DNA of 64,000 bases from Betaproteobacteria bacterium UBA3031 (GCA_002367635.1 DFDI01000014.1:1-64000); one strand, 5' to 3'; positions 17,847 to 29,195 are shown, counted from the stretch's first letter. Numbers and translations are program-made. Notes: generated by a model from the letters alone, not told the origin.

Positions 17847-19946
17847 TTATTTAACCCGCATGCCCGGGACTGCGCCTGACTCTGGGGAAATTAGAAAAAT
17901 CCCTGAATCTTCGCCGCTGGCTGCTAGGACCATGCCTTGCGATTCCCCGAAACGCATTTTCCTTGCCTTTAGATTTGCAACCACAACGACAAGCTTTTGC
18001 TTAAGGTCTTCTGGATTGTAGGCTGACTTGATTCCCGCGAGCACTTGTCGTTGCTCTGTGCCAAGGTCAATTTGTAGACGTACTAATTTATCTGAGCCCT
18101 CAACGTGTTCGGCTTCGAGAATTCTGCCGATTCGGAGATCTATGTTGTTAAATGCATCAATTGTGATTTCATTGGGGCCTTCAGTTTCGGCTTCTTTTGT
18201 GTTTTTATCGGTCATTTTGTTTTTGTCTTTCTTTGCTGGCTGAGATCTGGCGTCAACAGGCTCTTGAACGTTTAGGGCTATTAGTTTGTCAATCAACTTG
18301 GGGTCGACGCGACCCATTAAATGGCTGTAAGCATTGATCTGGTGTTTTGGAGGAAGGCTCTTCTCACTATCGGACCATTGAAGCTCCTTGATGTTAAGAA
18401 ATTCTTCGACTGCAGTTGCGACTTTCGGTAGCGCAGGCTTCAGGTGCACGGTGAGTATTTTGAATAAATTAATGGCTACTGAGCATACCTCTTGAAGCTT
18501 TTTGGAATTAGGTTCAGATTTGGCTAACTCCCAGGGTTTTTGGGTATCAATGTAACTATTTGCTCGGTCCGCCAGCGACATAATCTCTCTAATGGCCTTG
18601 CTGTATTCTCGCGCTTCATACGCATCAGAAACATTTTTCGATCGACTGAAAAAGTATTGCAATATCTCGTGCTCATCCAGCGATACATCGCTTAGGTGCC
18701 CATCAAAATTTTTGGTGAGGAAATTCGCTGCGCGGCTAGCAATATTGATGTACTTGCCGACTAAATCACTGTTAACGCGCGCCATGAAGTCAGTCAGATT
18801 AAGATCAATATCTTCCATGGAGGCGTTTAGCTTGGCCGCGTAATAATAACGGAGCCATTCCGGTTCAAGGCCGCTTTCCAAGAAGCTCCTCGCGGTAATA
18901 AATGTGCCGCGAGATTTAGACATTTTTTGTCCGTTTACGGTCAAGAACCCATGTGCATATATCTTCGTTGGAGTCCTGAACCCGGAGAATTCGAGCACGG
19001 CTGGGAAAAAAAGCGCATGGAAATAAAGAATATCTTTGCCGATGAAGTGTATGAGCTCTGTATCCCCTCCTGGCTTAAGGAAGTCACGGGTCAGACTTGT
19101 TTTATCTTCCGAATGGTGATTTGCAAGGTAGTTTAGAAAACTTCCAAAATATCCCACAGGAGCATCCAGCCAAACATAAAAGAATTTGGTTTGATTGGTT
19201 CCTGGTATCGGAAAGCCAAAGTACGGCGCGTCTCTAGAAATATCCCAGTCAGATAACTTACTTTGCCCAGCCTCCCCAAGCCATTCTTTCATTTTGTTTG
19301 CGGCTTCTGGCTGCAGTCTGTGTGCGTTTTGTGTGAACTCCCTTAAAAATTCTTCGCAGCGTGCATCTGAGAGTTTGAAAAATAGATGGGTAGATGTTTT
19401 ACGATCTGGTTTGGCACCAGAAATAGTTGAATATGGGTCGATTAGTTCTGTAGGAGAATATGTCGTACCGCATACCTCACAAGAGTCTCCATATTGATCT
19501 GATGCGCTACATTTTGGGCAGGTTCCTTTGACATAACGGTCAGGGAGAAACATTTTTTTGATCGGGTCATAGAATTGTTCGACCTCTTTTTCGGCAATTA
19601 GACCGGCTTCGGTTAATGAATTGAATATTTTTTCGCAAAGCTCCTGATTCTCGGGTGAGTTGGTGGTGTAATAGTTGTCAAAGCGGATACCAAAGTCATT
19701 GAAGTCTAAAGAGTGTTCTTGATGCACTCTTTCTATCAATTGCTCGGGAGAGATGTTTTCTTGCTCTGCTCTCAGCATTACTGGAGTTCCGTGCGTATCG
19801 TCGGCGCATACGTAATGCACCTCGTGCCCAAACATCTTTTGTGCGCTAACCCAAATGTCTGTTTGAATATATTCGACTAAGTGACCAAGGTGAATGCTGC
19901 CATTCGCGTATGGGAGGGCTGATGTAACAAGTATTCTTCTGGTCAT
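17847..19946 (-). CDS. metG: Methionyl-tRNA synthetase
   Basis: 699 residues, class I synthetase charging tRNA-Met. HLGH at 19-22 and KMSKS at 341-345 are the two ATP motifs. Zinc is bound by C143, C146, C156 and C159 (CPKC and CEVC). The anticodon domain follows, then a charged linker (about 558-590), then a C-terminal tRNA-binding OB domain beginning near [12 protein letters not shown]. The length equals the long, dimeric E. coli type. The start is divergent from apbC, an arrangement shared with E. coli and Pseudomonas. Its stop is 12 bases from the dnaE stop, so the two converge. Confidence 0.97.
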   Translation of the reverse strand: MTRRILVTSALPYANGSIHLGHLVEYIQTDIWVSAQKMFGHEVHYVCADDTHGTPVMLRAEQENISPEQLIERVHQEHSLDFNDFGIRFDNYYTTNSPENQELCEKIFNSLTEAGLIAEKEVEQFYDPIKKMFLPDRYVKGTCPKCSASDQYGDSCEVCGTTYSPTELIDPYSTISGAKPDRKTSTHLFFKLSDARCEEFLREFTQNAHRLQPEAANKMKEWLGEAGQSKLSDWDISRDAPYFGFPIPGTNQTKFFYVWLDAPVGYFGSFLNYLANHHSEDKTSLTRDFLKPGGDTELIHFIGKDILYFHALFFPAVLEFSGFRTPTKIYAHGFLTVNGQKMSKSRGTFITARSFLESGLEPEWLRYYYAAKLNASMEDIDLNLTDFMARVNSDLVGKYINIASRAANFLTKNFDGHLSDVSLDEHEILQYFFSRSKNVSDAYEAREYSKAIREIMSLADRANSYIDTQKPWELAKSEPNSKKLQEVCSVAINLFKILTVHLKPALPKVATAVEEFLNIKELQWSDSEKSLPPKHQINAYSHLMGRVDPKLIDKLIALNVQEPVDARSQPAKKDKNKMTDKNTKEAETEGPNEITIDAFNNIDLRIGRILEAEHVEGSDKLVRLQIDLGTEQRQVLAGIKSAYNPEDLKQKLVVVVANLKARKMRFGESQGMVLAASGEDSGIFLISPESGAVPGMRVK

Positions 19947-20072
19947 TTTTTATGTTCGTTACGATTCTTGGCCATTGACCCTAGGATTTTAGCAAACCAA
20001 TCGGTAAAGGGCGTACAACAGCGCGTAGGTTTTAGTTAGAATGGGCATTACAGAAAGTGAGTGTAAATCATA

Positions 20073-21158
20073 ATGATAACTAACGAAGCTATTAAAGAAG
20101 AAGTTCTAAAAATTCAAAACCCCGCTACGGGTGAGGTGATTGGTCAATGCGGCGAAAAAGTAGTCGTTGAAACTGATGAATTCCTGATTCAAATTACCCT
20201 CCTTGTGGGGTATCCCATGAAAAGTTTTGAGGCAAATCTCTCTCAACTTATAGTGAAAGAGTTGGGCAAGCTTGCTGGTGAGAAAAAGATAGAGGTTGTT
20301 TTGGAGTTAAGGATTGTTGCGCATGCTGCTCAGTCCGGATTGAAGTTGCTCCCCAATGTGCGCAACGTGATTGCGATTGCATCTGGTAAAGGCGGAGTTG
20401 GTAAATCGACGACCACAACGAATCTTGCCCTTGCTTTGTCTGCGGAAGGCGCTCGTGTCGGTGTTTTAGATGCCGACATTTACGGGCCCTCTCAGCACGT
20501 TATGTTGGGCCTTAAGGGTAAGCCTGAGTCTGCTGATGGTAAGACTATAACGCCAATGGAGTCTTATGGCGTGCAAGCTATGTCGATTGGCGCGCTTGTT
20601 GATGTTGATCAGCCGATGGTATGGCGAGGGCCTATGGTTTCTCAAGCGCTTGAGCAGTTGTTAAGAGACACAATGTGGTCCGATTTGGATTATTTATTGA
20701 TTGATTTGCCACCTGGTACTGGGGATATTCAGTTGACCTTATCTCAAAAGGTACCGCTTACAGGAGTTGTTATTGTCACCACACCTCAGGATATTGCGTT
20801 GATTGATGCTAGGAAGGCGTTGAAGATGTTCGAAAAGGTTCACGTGCCGATATTGGGCATTATTGAGAATATGAGTGTTCACGTATGTTCTGAGTGCGGC
20901 CACATTGAGCATATATTTGGCCAAGGGGGAGGGGATGAGATGTCGAAAGACTATGATGTTGATGTGCTTGGCGCGTTGCCTCTAGACATAAAGATCCGAC
21001 AAGCTTTGGACGCGGGGACTCCAACATTAATTTCTGATCCAGATGGACCTGCTAGTGAAATTTATAAAAAAATTGCTCGAGATATTGGACTCAAGCTCGC
21101 TAAAAGAAAGCGCGATTATAGCCAGACGTTCCCAAAAATCAGAGTGGATAACAATTAA
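20073..21158 (+). CDS. apbC: Iron-sulfur cluster carrier ATPase, Mrp/ApbC family
   Basis: 361 residues. The deviant Walker A is SGKGGVGKST at 104-113, DADIYGPS at 133-140 is the switch region and DLPPGTGD (211-218) the Walker B region. C272 and C275 in VCSEC are the CxxC that bridges a 4Fe-4S cluster in the dimer. The N-terminal 90 residues form the MIP18-like domain seen in gammaproteobacterial Mrp. It carries iron-sulfur clusters to target proteins in the cytoplasm. It is divergent from metG with 126 bases between, which probably hold both promoters; I see no clean one. Confidence 0.94.
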   Translation: MITNEAIKEEVLKIQNPATGEVIGQCGEKVVVETDEFLIQITLLVGYPMKSFEANLSQLIVKELGKLAGEKKIEVVLELRIVAHAAQSGLKLLPNVRNVIAIASGKGGVGKSTTTTNLALALSAEGARVGVLDADIYGPSQHVMLGLKGKPESADGKTITPMESYGVQAMSIGALVDVDQPMVWRGPMVSQALEQLLRDTMWSDLDYLLIDLPPGTGDIQLTLSQKVPLTGVVIVTTPQDIALIDARKALKMFEKVHVPILGIIENMSVHVCSECGHIEHIFGQGGGDEMSKDYDVDVLGALPLDIKIRQALDAGTPTLISDPDGPASEIYKKIARDIGLKLAKRKRDYSQTFPKIRVDNN

Positions 21159-21217
21159 AGGTTGGGAGTTTCGGTCGTGAAATAGATTGAAGCGAACTTA
21201 CAGGATGGAGTGAGCAA

Positions 21218-21790
21218 ATGAGTGTTAAGTCTGATCGATGGATTCGGCAAATGGCTGCCGAGAAGGGGATGATCGAACCCTTTGAGCCTGGACAAATAAA
21301 GTCTGTTAATGGAGAGCGGGTTGTTTCTTATGGAACCTCAAGCTATGGATACGATATTCGGTGTTCCAGTGAATTTAAGATTTTCACCAACATTAACTCG
21401 ACAATTGTGGATCCTAAAAATTTTGATTCAGACTCTTTTGTTGATTTTCAAGGGGATGTTTGTATTATTCCGCCAAATTCATTTGCGCTTGCCCGGACTG
21501 TAGAATATTTCCGCATTCCGAGAGATGTTTTAACGATTTGTTTGGGCAAATCGACTTATGCGCGTTGTGGAATTATCGTCAATGTCACACCGTTTGAGCC
21601 TGAGTGGGAGGGTTTCGTGACCTTAGAGTTCTCGAATACCACTACTTTGCCGGCAAAGATTTATGCTAATGAAGGTGTGGCTCAAGTGATATTTTTTCAG
21701 GCAGATGCCGAAGACGTTTGCGAAATCTCCTATCGTGACCGCGGTGGAAAGTATCAGGGTCAGTCCGGAGTAACCTTGCCCAGGGTTTAA
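21218..21790 (+). CDS. dcd: dCTP deaminase
   Basis: 190 residues. It deaminates dCTP to dUTP, the main source of dUMP for thymidylate in this group. The conserved KSTYARCGI (111-119) and [15 protein letters not shown] (126-140) are present, with E137 in the place of the catalytic glutamate. [11 protein letters not shown] (40-50) is also family-typical. GGAGTGAG lies just ahead of the ATG. It follows apbC by 59 bases; the apbC-dcd pairing near metG is common in Pseudomonas relatives. It ties functionally to thyA, encoded 2.7 kb downstream. Confidence 0.95.
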   Translation: MSVKSDRWIRQMAAEKGMIEPFEPGQIKSVNGERVVSYGTSSYGYDIRCSSEFKIFTNINSTIVDPKNFDSDSFVDFQGDVCIIPPNSFALARTVEYFRIPRDVLTICLGKSTYARCGIIVNVTPFEPEWEGFVTLEFSNTTTLPAKIYANEGVAQVIFFQADAEDVCEISYRDRGGKYQGQSGVTLPRV

Positions 21791-21853
21791 CTCATTGTAT
21801 ATATTGTATTTTTTGTACAAAATTTGAAGATTTGCTGTGTTTGGTAATTTTTC

Positions 21854-21881
21854 TTGATTCTTGCTCGAGAGTGCCTATAAT
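21854..21881 (+). promoter_or_regulatory. Sigma-70 type promoter for the decarboxylase gene
   Basis: TTGATT (21854-21859) and a perfect TATAAT (21876-21881) are 16 bases apart. They lie about 140 bases ahead of the decarboxylase ATG, which implies a leader of roughly 130 bases. That leader contains GAGGGC-CTCT-GTCCTC, a short stem with one G-U pair. A 12-base palindrome TTTTGTACAAAA (21811-21822) lies just upstream and could be an operator. Confidence 0.6.
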
Positions 21882-22019
21882 TCGGCTGTCAAATTACATA
21901 CTCTAATCCAGAGCTGTCCTAATTGGTGTATAGCGCATGTGACTTGAAAAAGCCTTGATAGGAGTGAGGGCCTCTGTCCTCGCTGGTGAATCACTGTGGT
22001 TTATTTTTTGGGGAATGAG

Positions 22020-23201
22020 ATGACCATACAAGCAGCGCTCAATCAGCAAGTTGAATTGGAAAGTTTATTTGATTCACATGAAGAGGTAAGTCTTGATGTC
22101 ACGTGCGTCAATGAACTGTTAAGGGGTGGTTACGATCAACCTGTCCTGATCTTAGACCTTGATATTGTTCGTCAAAAATATCATCGGTTTCAGTCAGCAA
22201 TGCCCGGCATCACACCGCACTACGCGGTTAAAGCCAATCCGGATATGCGGGTGCTCCGAGCGCTCAAATGCGAGGGGTGTCAATTTGAGATTGCATCGAT
22301 AAAAGAGCTTGATTTGCTTTTGTCTATTGGCGTAGATGCTTCCACGATTCAGTACAGTAATCCAGTAAAGCCGAGCTCATTTATTCAGTATGCCGCGGCT
22401 AAAGGGGTGCGGTGGTTCGTTTTGGATAGCGAAGAAGAGCTCGTAAAGATTCATGCTCTTGTCCCAGATGCAAAGTTATATTTACGTTTCGATACGTCTA
22501 ATATTGGCAGTGATTACCCGCTATCGGGTAAGTTTGGAGTTAAACCTCGAGATATAGATAGCATTTTAGATGCGGCAGTTGAGATGGGTGCTGACCTTTG
22601 TGGTCTGACCTTTCACGTAGGGTCTCAATGTCGGAATATTGAGAATTGGAAGCAAGCAATTGAAACCTCGAAGCTTATTTTTCAAAGCATGCAAGCCAAA
22701 GGTTTAAAACCTGAATTGTTGAATATCGGTGGCGGCTATCCGGTTCGTCTTACAAAGCCGATCCCATCCATTGAGTATATTGGTCGTGTCATTAAAGATG
22801 CGCTTGACGGCATTGGCGCTGAGGTTCGAGTTACCGCAGAGCCTGGGCGATACATGGTATCCGACGCAGCCTACTTTGTATGCCAAGTAATTGGAACGGC
22901 TACCAGGGGGGACGAGAGGTGGATGTATTTGGACGCTGGCATATTTGGTGGGCTCATGGAGTGCTCACAGGGTATTCAGTATCAGATTGAGGTCAATAAC
23001 AAATCAGGTAATGAAGTCCTATGGTATGTGGCAGGGCCGAGTTGCGACTCAGTGGATGTGCTGAGTCGGGAGCAAATGTTACCCGCTACAACTATTGAGG
23101 GTGACCTATTGTATTTTCCTAATGCGGGGGCCTACACGACGGTGTATGCGAACGAGTTTAATGGATTTCCATTACCAAAGGTCCTCATAATTAACGAATA
23201 G
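22020..23201 (+). CDS. Ornithine/lysine decarboxylase, PLP fold III
   Basis: 393 residues from the ATG at 22020, supported by GGGGA at 22010-22014; a GTG at 21996 would add eight residues. It has an alanine-racemase-like barrel with the PLP lysine K71 in HYAVKANPD. HVGSQ (199-203), GGGYP (237-241) and EPGR (274-277) bind the cofactor phosphate. GPSCDSVD at 339-346 carries C342 and D343, the catalytic pair of eukaryotic-type ornithine decarboxylase; Y373 is also conserved. It yields putrescine (or cadaverine). It corresponds to the Pseudomonas SpeC type. Ornithine versus lysine preference cannot be read from the sequence. Confidence 0.88.
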   Translation: MTIQAALNQQVELESLFDSHEEVSLDVTCVNELLRGGYDQPVLILDLDIVRQKYHRFQSAMPGITPHYAVKANPDMRVLRALKCEGCQFEIASIKELDLLLSIGVDASTIQYSNPVKPSSFIQYAAAKGVRWFVLDSEEELVKIHALVPDAKLYLRFDTSNIGSDYPLSGKFGVKPRDIDSILDAAVEMGADLCGLTFHVGSQCRNIENWKQAIETSKLIFQSMQAKGLKPELLNIGGGYPVRLTKPIPSIEYIGRVIKDALDGIGAEVRVTAEPGRYMVSDAAYFVCQVIGTATRGDERWMYLDAGIFGGLMECSQGIQYQIEVNNKSGNEVLWYVAGPSCDSVDVLSREQMLPATTIEGDLLYFPNAGAYTTVYANEFNGFPLPKVLIINE

Positions 23202-23221
23202 GTACATTCCAACTCTTTGGG

Positions 23222-23713
23222 TTAGCGCGCAATCATTCGTTGGTAAGTGATGAATGAGTAGGACAAACCAGATGTTTCGTCATGATGTTGCGTGTTACCT
23301 AATTCTTGCCAGTTCGTGAAATCAACATCAGGGAAAGAGGTGTCTCCGGACACCTCTTTATGAATCAAAGTCATCTCGATGGTGCTGGCCAGCAGCAGAG
23401 CGAGCTTATAAATTTCAGCGCCACCAATGATGAACTTTTCTATGCCCTCTGGCGCCATGTGAATCGCCGCCTCGAGAGTCGAAGCAGTTTGGGCTCCCTT
23501 AAGGGGTAAGTTTGCTGATCGGGTAATCACGATATTGTGCCTGTTAGGAAGTGGTTTCCCTATTGAGTCCCAGGTCTTTCTTCCCATGATTACCGTGTTC
23601 CCGGTAGTTAACTGTTTGAAGCGCTTGAGGTCCGCTGACAGGTGCCACGGCAGTGTGCCGTTATTACCAATAGTTCTATTTTGAGCCTGAGCTACGATGA
23701 TTGTGATGCCCAT
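23222..23713 (-). CDS. folA: Dihydrofolate reductase
   Basis: 163 residues, close to the usual 159. The E. coli active-site residues are matched by W23 and D28 in LPWHLSADL. GRKTWDSIGKPLPNR binds NADPH, and FIIGGAEIYKLAL is the second conserved block. It regenerates tetrahydrofolate used up by ThyA, whose gene lies 13 bases upstream on the same strand, so thyA-folA is an operon. It converges with the decarboxylase gene, with 20 bases between the stops. Confidence 0.96.
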   Translation of the reverse strand: MGITIIVAQAQNRTIGNNGTLPWHLSADLKRFKQLTTGNTVIMGRKTWDSIGKPLPNRHNIVITRSANLPLKGAQTASTLEAAIHMAPEGIEKFIIGGAEIYKLALLLASTIEMTLIHKEVSGDTSFPDVDFTNWQELGNTQHHDETSGLSYSFITYQRMIAR

Positions 23714-23726
23714 TGGATTCTCCTAA

Positions 23727-24521
23727 CTATACTGCGACGGGAGCTTTGATCGGCGGATCCGGATCGTAGTCCTCAAGGTTAAAGTCTGCGTAACTAAAGT
23801 CAAAAATGTTTTTGATTGTTTTATTGATATTCATTTTTGGCAGTGTGCGAGGCGTGCGGGAAAGTTGTTCATTGGTTTGGTCTAAATGATTGATGTACAG
23901 GTGGCAATCACCAAAGGTGTGCACAAAGTCTCCCACTTGAAGGCCGCACACTTGAGCAACCATCATATTCAATAAAGCATACGACGCTATATTGAAGGGA
24001 ACTCCAATAAAAAAGTCCGCGCTTCGTTGATAGAGTTGGCAGGATAGTTTTCCATCTGCAACATAAAACTGAAAAAAAGTATGGCAGGGTGCTAAAGCCA
24101 TCTTATCTATATCCCCGACGTTCCAAGCCGAGACGATGAGACGACGTGAATTTGGATTTTCCTTGATGTCTTGAATGACTTTCGTGATTTGATCGATGTG
24201 GTTTCCGTTGGAGGTTGGCCATGATCGCCATTGGTGGCCATAGACCGGACCTAGATCCCCATGCTCGTCTGCCCATTCATCCCAAATGGTTACGCCGTTG
24301 TCTTTGAGGTACTTGATGTTGGTGTCGCCACTTAAGAACCAAAGTAATTCATGGATGATCGATTTTAGATGAACCTTTTTCGTGGTGAGCAGTGGAAAAC
24401 CCTCGTTGAGGTCGAAGCGTAATTGTGCCCCAAACACGCTTAATGTTCCCGTGCCGGTTCGATCCCCTTTGGGGGTCCCGTTATCACGAATGTGTTTCAT
24501 GAGGTCAAGGTATGATCGCAT
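23727..24521 (-). CDS. thyA: Thymidylate synthase
   Basis: 264 residues, the same length as E. coli ThyA. C146 in [11 protein letters not shown] is the nucleophile that attacks d[11 protein letters not shown] (19-26) and [10 protein letters not shown] (125-134) bind the phosphate, and the C-terminus PIKAPVAV closes over the active site. It makes dTMP with methylene-tetrahydrofolate. It is the first gene of the thyA-folA pair and is divergent from aroC, with about 160 bases between the starts. That gap is AT-rich and holds no promoter I would fix. Confidence 0.97.
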   Translation of the reverse strand: MRSYLDLMKHIRDNGTPKGDRTGTGTLSVFGAQLRFDLNEGFPLLTTKKVHLKSIIHELLWFLSGDTNIKYLKDNGVTIWDEWADEHGDLGPVYGHQWRSWPTSNGNHIDQITKVIQDIKENPNSRRLIVSAWNVGDIDKMALAPCHTFFQFYVADGKLSCQLYQRSADFFIGVPFNIASYALLNMMVAQVCGLQVGDFVHTFGDCHLYINHLDQTNEQLSRTPRTLPKMNINKTIKNIFDFSYADFNLEDYDPDPPIKAPVAV

Positions 24522-24683
24522 CGATGTTCCTTGTTATAGGTGCTTTAGCTACTTGATGTCCAGACGCTTAAGTTTATCAACTAATTTCCAAGCGAGCACT
24601 CATTTTCCTGATTCTTGGCAAGCAGGTGCTGTGTTAAACTCGAGATACATAATTTTTTTATTAATAACTGTGTTGAACTGACG

Positions 24684-25793
24684 ATGGCTGGTAACACAAT
24701 CGGAAAATTTTTCTGTGTGACATCTTTTGGAGAGAGTCATGGTCCCGCTATTGGGTGCGTCGTCGATGGATGTCCGCCTGGATTGAGTATTTGTGCGGAA
24801 GACATACAAAAAGAGCTGGATCGAAGAAGACCCGGCACTTCGCGTCATGTCACGCAAAGAAGAGAGCCGGACACTGTTGAGATTTTGTCTGGAGTTTTTG
24901 AGGGCCGTACAACTGGGGTTCCCATAGCGCTTCTTATCCGCAATATTGACCAGCGGTCTAAGGATTACGGGAATATAGCTGATCAGTTCCGTCCTGGCCA
25001 TGCTGATTACACGTACTGGCAAAAATATGGAGAGCGTGATTTCAGAGGTGGTGGGCGATCGTCAGCTCGGGAGACCGCAGCCAGAGTCGCAGCTGGAGCA
25101 ATTGCGAAAAAATGGTTGCGGGAGCGTTACGGCGTTGAGGTACGGGGATACATGTCTCAAATTGGTCCTGTAAAAATTAATTTTAAGACGTGGGATAGTG
25201 TGGACCAAAACCCATTTTTTTCGCCCGACCCAACAATTGTGCCCGAGCTGGAACAGCATATGGATCAATTGAGGAAATCCGGTGATTCTTGTGGTGCCAA
25301 GATAACTGTGGTGGCTACTGGTGTTCCGGTCGGTTGGGGGGAGCCGGTTTTCGATAAGCTCGATGCTGACCTTGCCGGCGCATTGATGGGAATCAATGCG
25401 GTAAAGGGGGTTGAGATTGGTGACGGGTTTGAGTCGGTGGTTCAAACGGGCACGACTCACAGTGATCAAATGACCCCGGACGGGTTTTTAAGTAACCATT
25501 CGGGTGGCGTGCTCGGTGGAATATCAACTGGTCAGGACGTGGTTGCTAGAATCGCAATAAAACCCACGTCTAGTATTCGGCTAGATCGCCAATCGATAGA
25601 TAAAGGCGGCTCTTCCGTTACTGTGAATACTTACGGACGCCATGATCCTTGTGTGGGGATAAGGGCAACGCCTATCGCGGAAGCTATGGTTGCTTTGGTT
25701 CTTATTGATCATGCGTTAAGACATCGAGGTCAGAACGCAGATGTTGAAACGACTACGCCAAGACTATCTGCCCAAAATTGTGTAGTTGATTGA
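24684..25793 (+). CDS. aroC: Chorismate synthase
   Basis: 369 residues from the ATG at 24684, which gives the classic N-terminus [10 protein letters not shown]; the upstream frame is not conserved. It makes chorismate from EPSP and needs reduced [47 protein letters not shown] and [18 protein letters not shown] are the family signatures. It is followed by an MFS gene, as in Pseudomonas. Chorismate feeds the trp genes about 9 kb downstream. Confidence 0.97.
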   Translation: MAGNTIGKFFCVTSFGESHGPAIGCVVDGCPPGLSICAEDIQKELDRRRPGTSRHVTQRREPDTVEILSGVFEGRTTGVPIALLIRNIDQRSKDYGNIADQFRPGHADYTYWQKYGERDFRGGGRSSARETAARVAAGAIAKKWLRERYGVEVRGYMSQIGPVKINFKTWDSVDQNPFFSPDPTIVPELEQHMDQLRKSGDSCGAKITVVATGVPVGWGEPVFDKLDADLAGALMGINAVKGVEIGDGFESVVQTGTTHSDQMTPDGFLSNHSGGVLGGISTGQDVVARIAIKPTSSIRLDRQSIDKGGSSVTVNTYGRHDPCVGIRATPIAEAMVALVLIDHALRHRGQNADVETTTPRLSAQNCVVD

Positions 25794-25874
25794 CGTTTAA
25801 AGGTTTGGTCTCTAGCCTCTTGGCTCGACGCATCACTTCCACGCACTAAGGATGCTTGCGGTGCTTGATTGTCT

Positions 25875-27020
25875 ATGACATCTTTGTTTGGTCGATTATC
25901 AAATTTTTACTTTTGGTACTTTGCTTTTGTAGGCGCCTTCGCGCCCTTCTTTTCTCTGTATCTTCAGAGGCGAGGGTTTGCCCCTCTTGAAATAGCAGTC
26001 TTGTTGGGGATCAGCCCTACGTTAAGGATTCTTGTTCCTTTCTTTTGGGCTTGGTTAGCAGATCATTGGGGCCACAAATACAAACTCCTTAGGATTCTCG
26101 CATTCATTAGTCCTGTACTTTTCGCGTTCATGATCGCGAAGGGGTCATTTTCTTCCGTCGCAGGTGTATTAATTATTTGGGGTTTACTTTGGTCAGGGAT
26201 CCTCCCCATTGCTGAAGCTCTCTGTGTTGAGGCTTTGGGAGAGGAAATATCAATCTATGGGCGGGTTCGTGTTTGGGGCTCGATTGGGTTTATTTTGGTG
26301 GTTGTCAGTGGAGGCTACCTCTTTGAATGGTTAGATGTCCTTTATTTGGATTGGATTATTTGCGCCCTATTGGTGATTATCCTAGGGGCTGTTTTGATGC
26401 TTCCGCGTGACAACGAGCTATCAGCGCGACCCAATGAAGTTGCGCAACCCATCTTTTTTCTGAAAGATCAACGGATCATTGCGTTAATGGTTTGTTTTTT
26501 TATTATGCAGTTCGCTCACGGGGCATACAACGCATTCTTTTCAATTTTTGTGGTTGACCTTGGTCATAGTAAGTCCACAGTTGGTTGGTTATGGGCGATC
26601 GCTGTCATCGCCGAAATTTTCATCTTCTTATGGATGCCTCGTCTTTTTAAGAGATTCAGCATCAATGATTTCTTTTTGTTTTGTTTTTTTATTGCAGTCT
26701 TCAGATTTTCTCTCGTTTACGTTGGCCACGATAGCTTAGTGTTGCTCGCCATCGCACAAATTATGCATGCCATTACATTTGGTATGTTCCATGTCGCTGG
26801 TATTGCGGCGACGAACAAGTTGTTTACAGGAGCGTATCGATCAAGAGGGCAGGCGCTTTACTCTAGCGTTGGTTTTGGTGCCGGAGGCGCATCAGGAACT
26901 CTTGTTTCTGGCCTTGTGTGGGAGAGCTGGGGAGGCGCAGCCACCTTTGCCATGTCTGCGCTGACAAGCCTGTTAGGGGTCATTTTGATACTTTGGGTGC
27001 GCAATAGATTTAATGATTAG
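25875..27020 (+). CDS. MFS transporter, HcaT-like (MFS_1_like) family
   Basis: 381 residues from the ATG at 25875; a TTG at 25869 would add two. It has 12 hydrophobic segments. The N-terminal FYFWYFAFVGAFAPFFSLYL and the loop WAWLADHWGHKYKLLR, then YGRVRVWGSIGFI, mark the family that includes 3-phenylpropionate and nucleoside carriers. A gene of this type sits downstream of aroC in Pseudomonas as well, which suggests a housekeeping role, but the substrate is unknown. No strong ribosome site is visible. Confidence 0.82.
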   Translation: MTSLFGRLSNFYFWYFAFVGAFAPFFSLYLQRRGFAPLEIAVLLGISPTLRILVPFFWAWLADHWGHKYKLLRILAFISPVLFAFMIAKGSFSSVAGVLIIWGLLWSGILPIAEALCVEALGEEISIYGRVRVWGSIGFILVVVSGGYLFEWLDVLYLDWIICALLVIILGAVLMLPRDNELSARPNEVAQPIFFLKDQRIIALMVCFFIMQFAHGAYNAFFSIFVVDLGHSKSTVGWLWAIAVIAEIFIFLWMPRLFKRFSINDFFLFCFFIAVFRFSLVYVGHDSLVLLAIAQIMHAITFGMFHVAGIAATNKLFTGAYRSRGQALYSSVGFGAGGASGTLVSGLVWESWGGAATFAMSALTSLLGVILILWVRNRFND

Positions 27021-27033
27021 GGCTTTAAGCCCT
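27019..27033 (+). terminator. Short hairpin at the end of the MFS gene
   Basis: AGGGCT-TTA-AGCCCT begins inside the stop codon of the MFS gene. No T-run follows. It probably marks a weak end of that transcript ahead of leuC. Confidence 0.35.
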
Positions 27034-27106
27034 CATGATTAGACGCAATCTGTGTGTCATAATCCTGATCTTAAGTCTTAATTAGCTAGCCAATAGGTGT
27101 AATCGT

Positions 27107-28519
27107 ATGTTGAAAACCCTGTATGACAAACTTTGGGATAGTCACGTTGTTAGAATGGAAGATGACGGTACTGCTCTCATTTACATTGATAGACATTTGG
27201 TGCATGAGGTTACAAGCCCTCAAGCGTATGAGGGATTGAAGCTTGCCCAACGTCGCCCTTGGCGTGTTGATTCAATAGTCGCTACGGCAGACCACAATAC
27301 GCCGACCACTGATTGGGACAAAGGGATAGAGGATCCCGTGTCCAAGCTTCAGGTTGATACGCTGGACCAAAATATCAAGGAGTACGGAGCGAAGGCTTAT
27401 TTCCCGTTTCTTGATCCAAGGCAGGGTATTGTTCATGTCATAGGGCCAGAGCAGGGTACAACCTTGCCAGGAATGACAGTTGTTTGCGGCGATTCTCATA
27501 CGAGTACGCATGGCGCTCTAGGCTGCTTGGCGCACGGGATTGGTACGTCTGAAGTCGAGCACGTCCTAGCCAGTCAGTGTTTGGTTCAAAAGAAAATGAA
27601 GAACATGCTAGTCAGAGTGGAGGGAAGGCTCGATGCAGGGGTGAGCGCTAAGGACATTGCGCTTGCTCTAATTGGTAAAATTGGTACTGCGGGTGGAACG
27701 GGTTATGCCATTGAGTTTGCCGGCCCAGCGATCGAGTCGTTATCCGTCGAGGGGCGGATGACTCTGTGTAATATGGCGATTGAAGCGGGCGCGAGAGCTG
27801 GAATGATAGCCGTTGATCAAATTACGATCGATTACCTTCAGGGCCGTACTTTTGCCCCAACGGGGGATCTTTGGGATCGCGCTGTGTCGTACTGGAGAAC
27901 TTTGAGATCCGATCCGGATGCAATGTTTGATTTGGTCGTTACATTAGATGTTAGTGCACTTATTCCGCAGGTTACTTGGGGGACCTCTCCTGAGATGGTG
28001 CTGGATGTTAATGGTCGTGTTCCAGACCCAGATCAAGAAAAGGATGCGGAAAAGCGAGACGGTATTGAGCGTGCGCTTAAATATATGGGGCTAGAGCCGA
28101 ATACGCGGATTACGGATATTCGTATTGATAAGGTTTTTATTGGCTCATGTACCAACTCGCGTATTGAGGATCTGCGGATTGCTGCGAAGGTGGTGGCAGG
28201 AAAACGTGTTGCATCAAATGTTCGATTGGCGATGGTGGTGCCAGGCTCTGGTCTTGTTAAGGCGCAAGCAGAACAGGAAGGATTAGATAAGATTTTTGTT
28301 GCGGCTGGGTTTGAATGGAGACAACCGGGTTGCTCCATGTGTCTTGCGATGAATAATGATCGTCTTGAGTCAGGGGAGCGATGTGCCTCGACATCTAATC
28401 GTAACTTTGAAGGTCGCCAAGGTGCAGGTGGACGGACTCATCTCGTGAGCCCTGCTATGGCGGCTAGCGCAGCTATAGAAGGGGCTTTTGTCGATGTGCG
28501 CAGCATTATGAGTGAATAA
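27107..28519 (+). CDS. leuC: 3-isopropylmalate dehydratase large subunit
   Basis: 470 residues. Three cysteines hold the 4Fe-4S cluster: C348 in GSCTNSR, and C409 and C412 in [18 protein letters not shown] (128-139) is the other active-site signature. Together with LeuD it isomerises 2-isopropylmalate to 3-isopropylmalate in leucine synthesis. leuD follows after 34 bases and leuB soon after, an operon by layout. I see no leader peptide rich in leucine ahead of it. Confidence 0.97.
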   Translation: MLKTLYDKLWDSHVVRMEDDGTALIYIDRHLVHEVTSPQAYEGLKLAQRRPWRVDSIVATADHNTPTTDWDKGIEDPVSKLQVDTLDQNIKEYGAKAYFPFLDPRQGIVHVIGPEQGTTLPGMTVVCGDSHTSTHGALGCLAHGIGTSEVEHVLASQCLVQKKMKNMLVRVEGRLDAGVSAKDIALALIGKIGTAGGTGYAIEFAGPAIESLSVEGRMTLCNMAIEAGARAGMIAVDQITIDYLQGRTFAPTGDLWDRAVSYWRTLRSDPDAMFDLVVTLDVSALIPQVTWGTSPEMVLDVNGRVPDPDQEKDAEKRDGIERALKYMGLEPNTRITDIRIDKVFIGSCTNSRIEDLRIAAKVVAGKRVASNVRLAMVVPGSGLVKAQAEQEGLDKIFVAAGFEWRQPGCSMCLAMNNDRLESGERCASTSNRNFEGRQGAGGRTHLVSPAMAASAAIEGAFVDVRSIMSE

Positions 28520-28553
28520 GCATTTAACGTTTAACTTTTAAATAGAGTAAGCC

Positions 28554-29195
28554 ATGGAAAAATTTGCCGTATACGAAGGGCTCGTTGCCCCCCTAGATCG
28601 CGCCAACGTTGATACAGACGCCATTATTCCAAAACAGTTTCTTAAGTCGATCAAAAGATCTGGTTTTGGTGTGAACTTGTTTGACGCTTGGAGGTTTTTA
28701 GATGTTGGGCAGCCTGGCATCCCCTTTAAAAAAAGACAGCTGAACCCCGACTTCATTTTGAATGATACCCGATACCAGGGGGCGTCCATTTTGCTGGGGC
28801 GAAAGAATTTTGGTTGCGGCTCCTCGCGCGAACATGCGCCATGGGCTTTAACGGATTATGGGTTTAAGGCTGTTATTGCTCCTAGCTTTGGTGAAATATT
28901 CTTTAATAATTCATTGAAAAATGGACTGCTACCTATTGTGCTTAGAGAGGCTGAGGTGGACACCTTGTTCCACGATGTGTTTGGTTTTCCTGGGTTTAAG
29001 TTAACGGTTGATTTGGAAAATCAGCGAGTAGCGACTATGGGTGGACACAAAACTTTTGACTTCGACATTGATCCATTTCGTAAGCATTGTCTTTTAAATG
29101 GCCTAGACGATATTGACTTGACGTTGCAGCACGTTGATGAAATTAAACAGTTCGAAGCGCAGCATCAATTAAATCAGCCTTGGTTATTTAGCTAG
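28554..29195 (+). CDS. leuD: 3-isopropylmalate dehydratase small subunit
   Basis: 213 residues. The swivelling domain of the aconitase-like isomerase: [23 protein letters not shown] near the start, then [18 protein letters not shown], which carries the substrate-binding serines and arginine of the family. It partners LeuC. The length is typical of the E. coli type. It lies between leuC and leuB. Confidence 0.97.
   Translation: MEKFAVYEGLVAPLDRANVDTDAIIPKQFLKSIKRSGFGVNLFDAWRFLDVGQPGIPFKKRQLNPDFILNDTRYQGASILLGRKNFGCGSSREHAPWALTDYGFKAVIAPSFGEIFFNNSLKNGLLPIVLREAEVDTLFHDVFGFPGFKLTVDLENQRVATMGGHKTFDFDIDPFRKHCLLNGLDDIDLTLQHVDEIKQFEAQHQLNQPWLFS

Noticed and set aside
25062..25469. 135-codon open frame on the minus strand within aroC
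   Set aside because: It is an antisense shadow of a highly conserved gene, with no ribosome site and no recognisable protein pattern.
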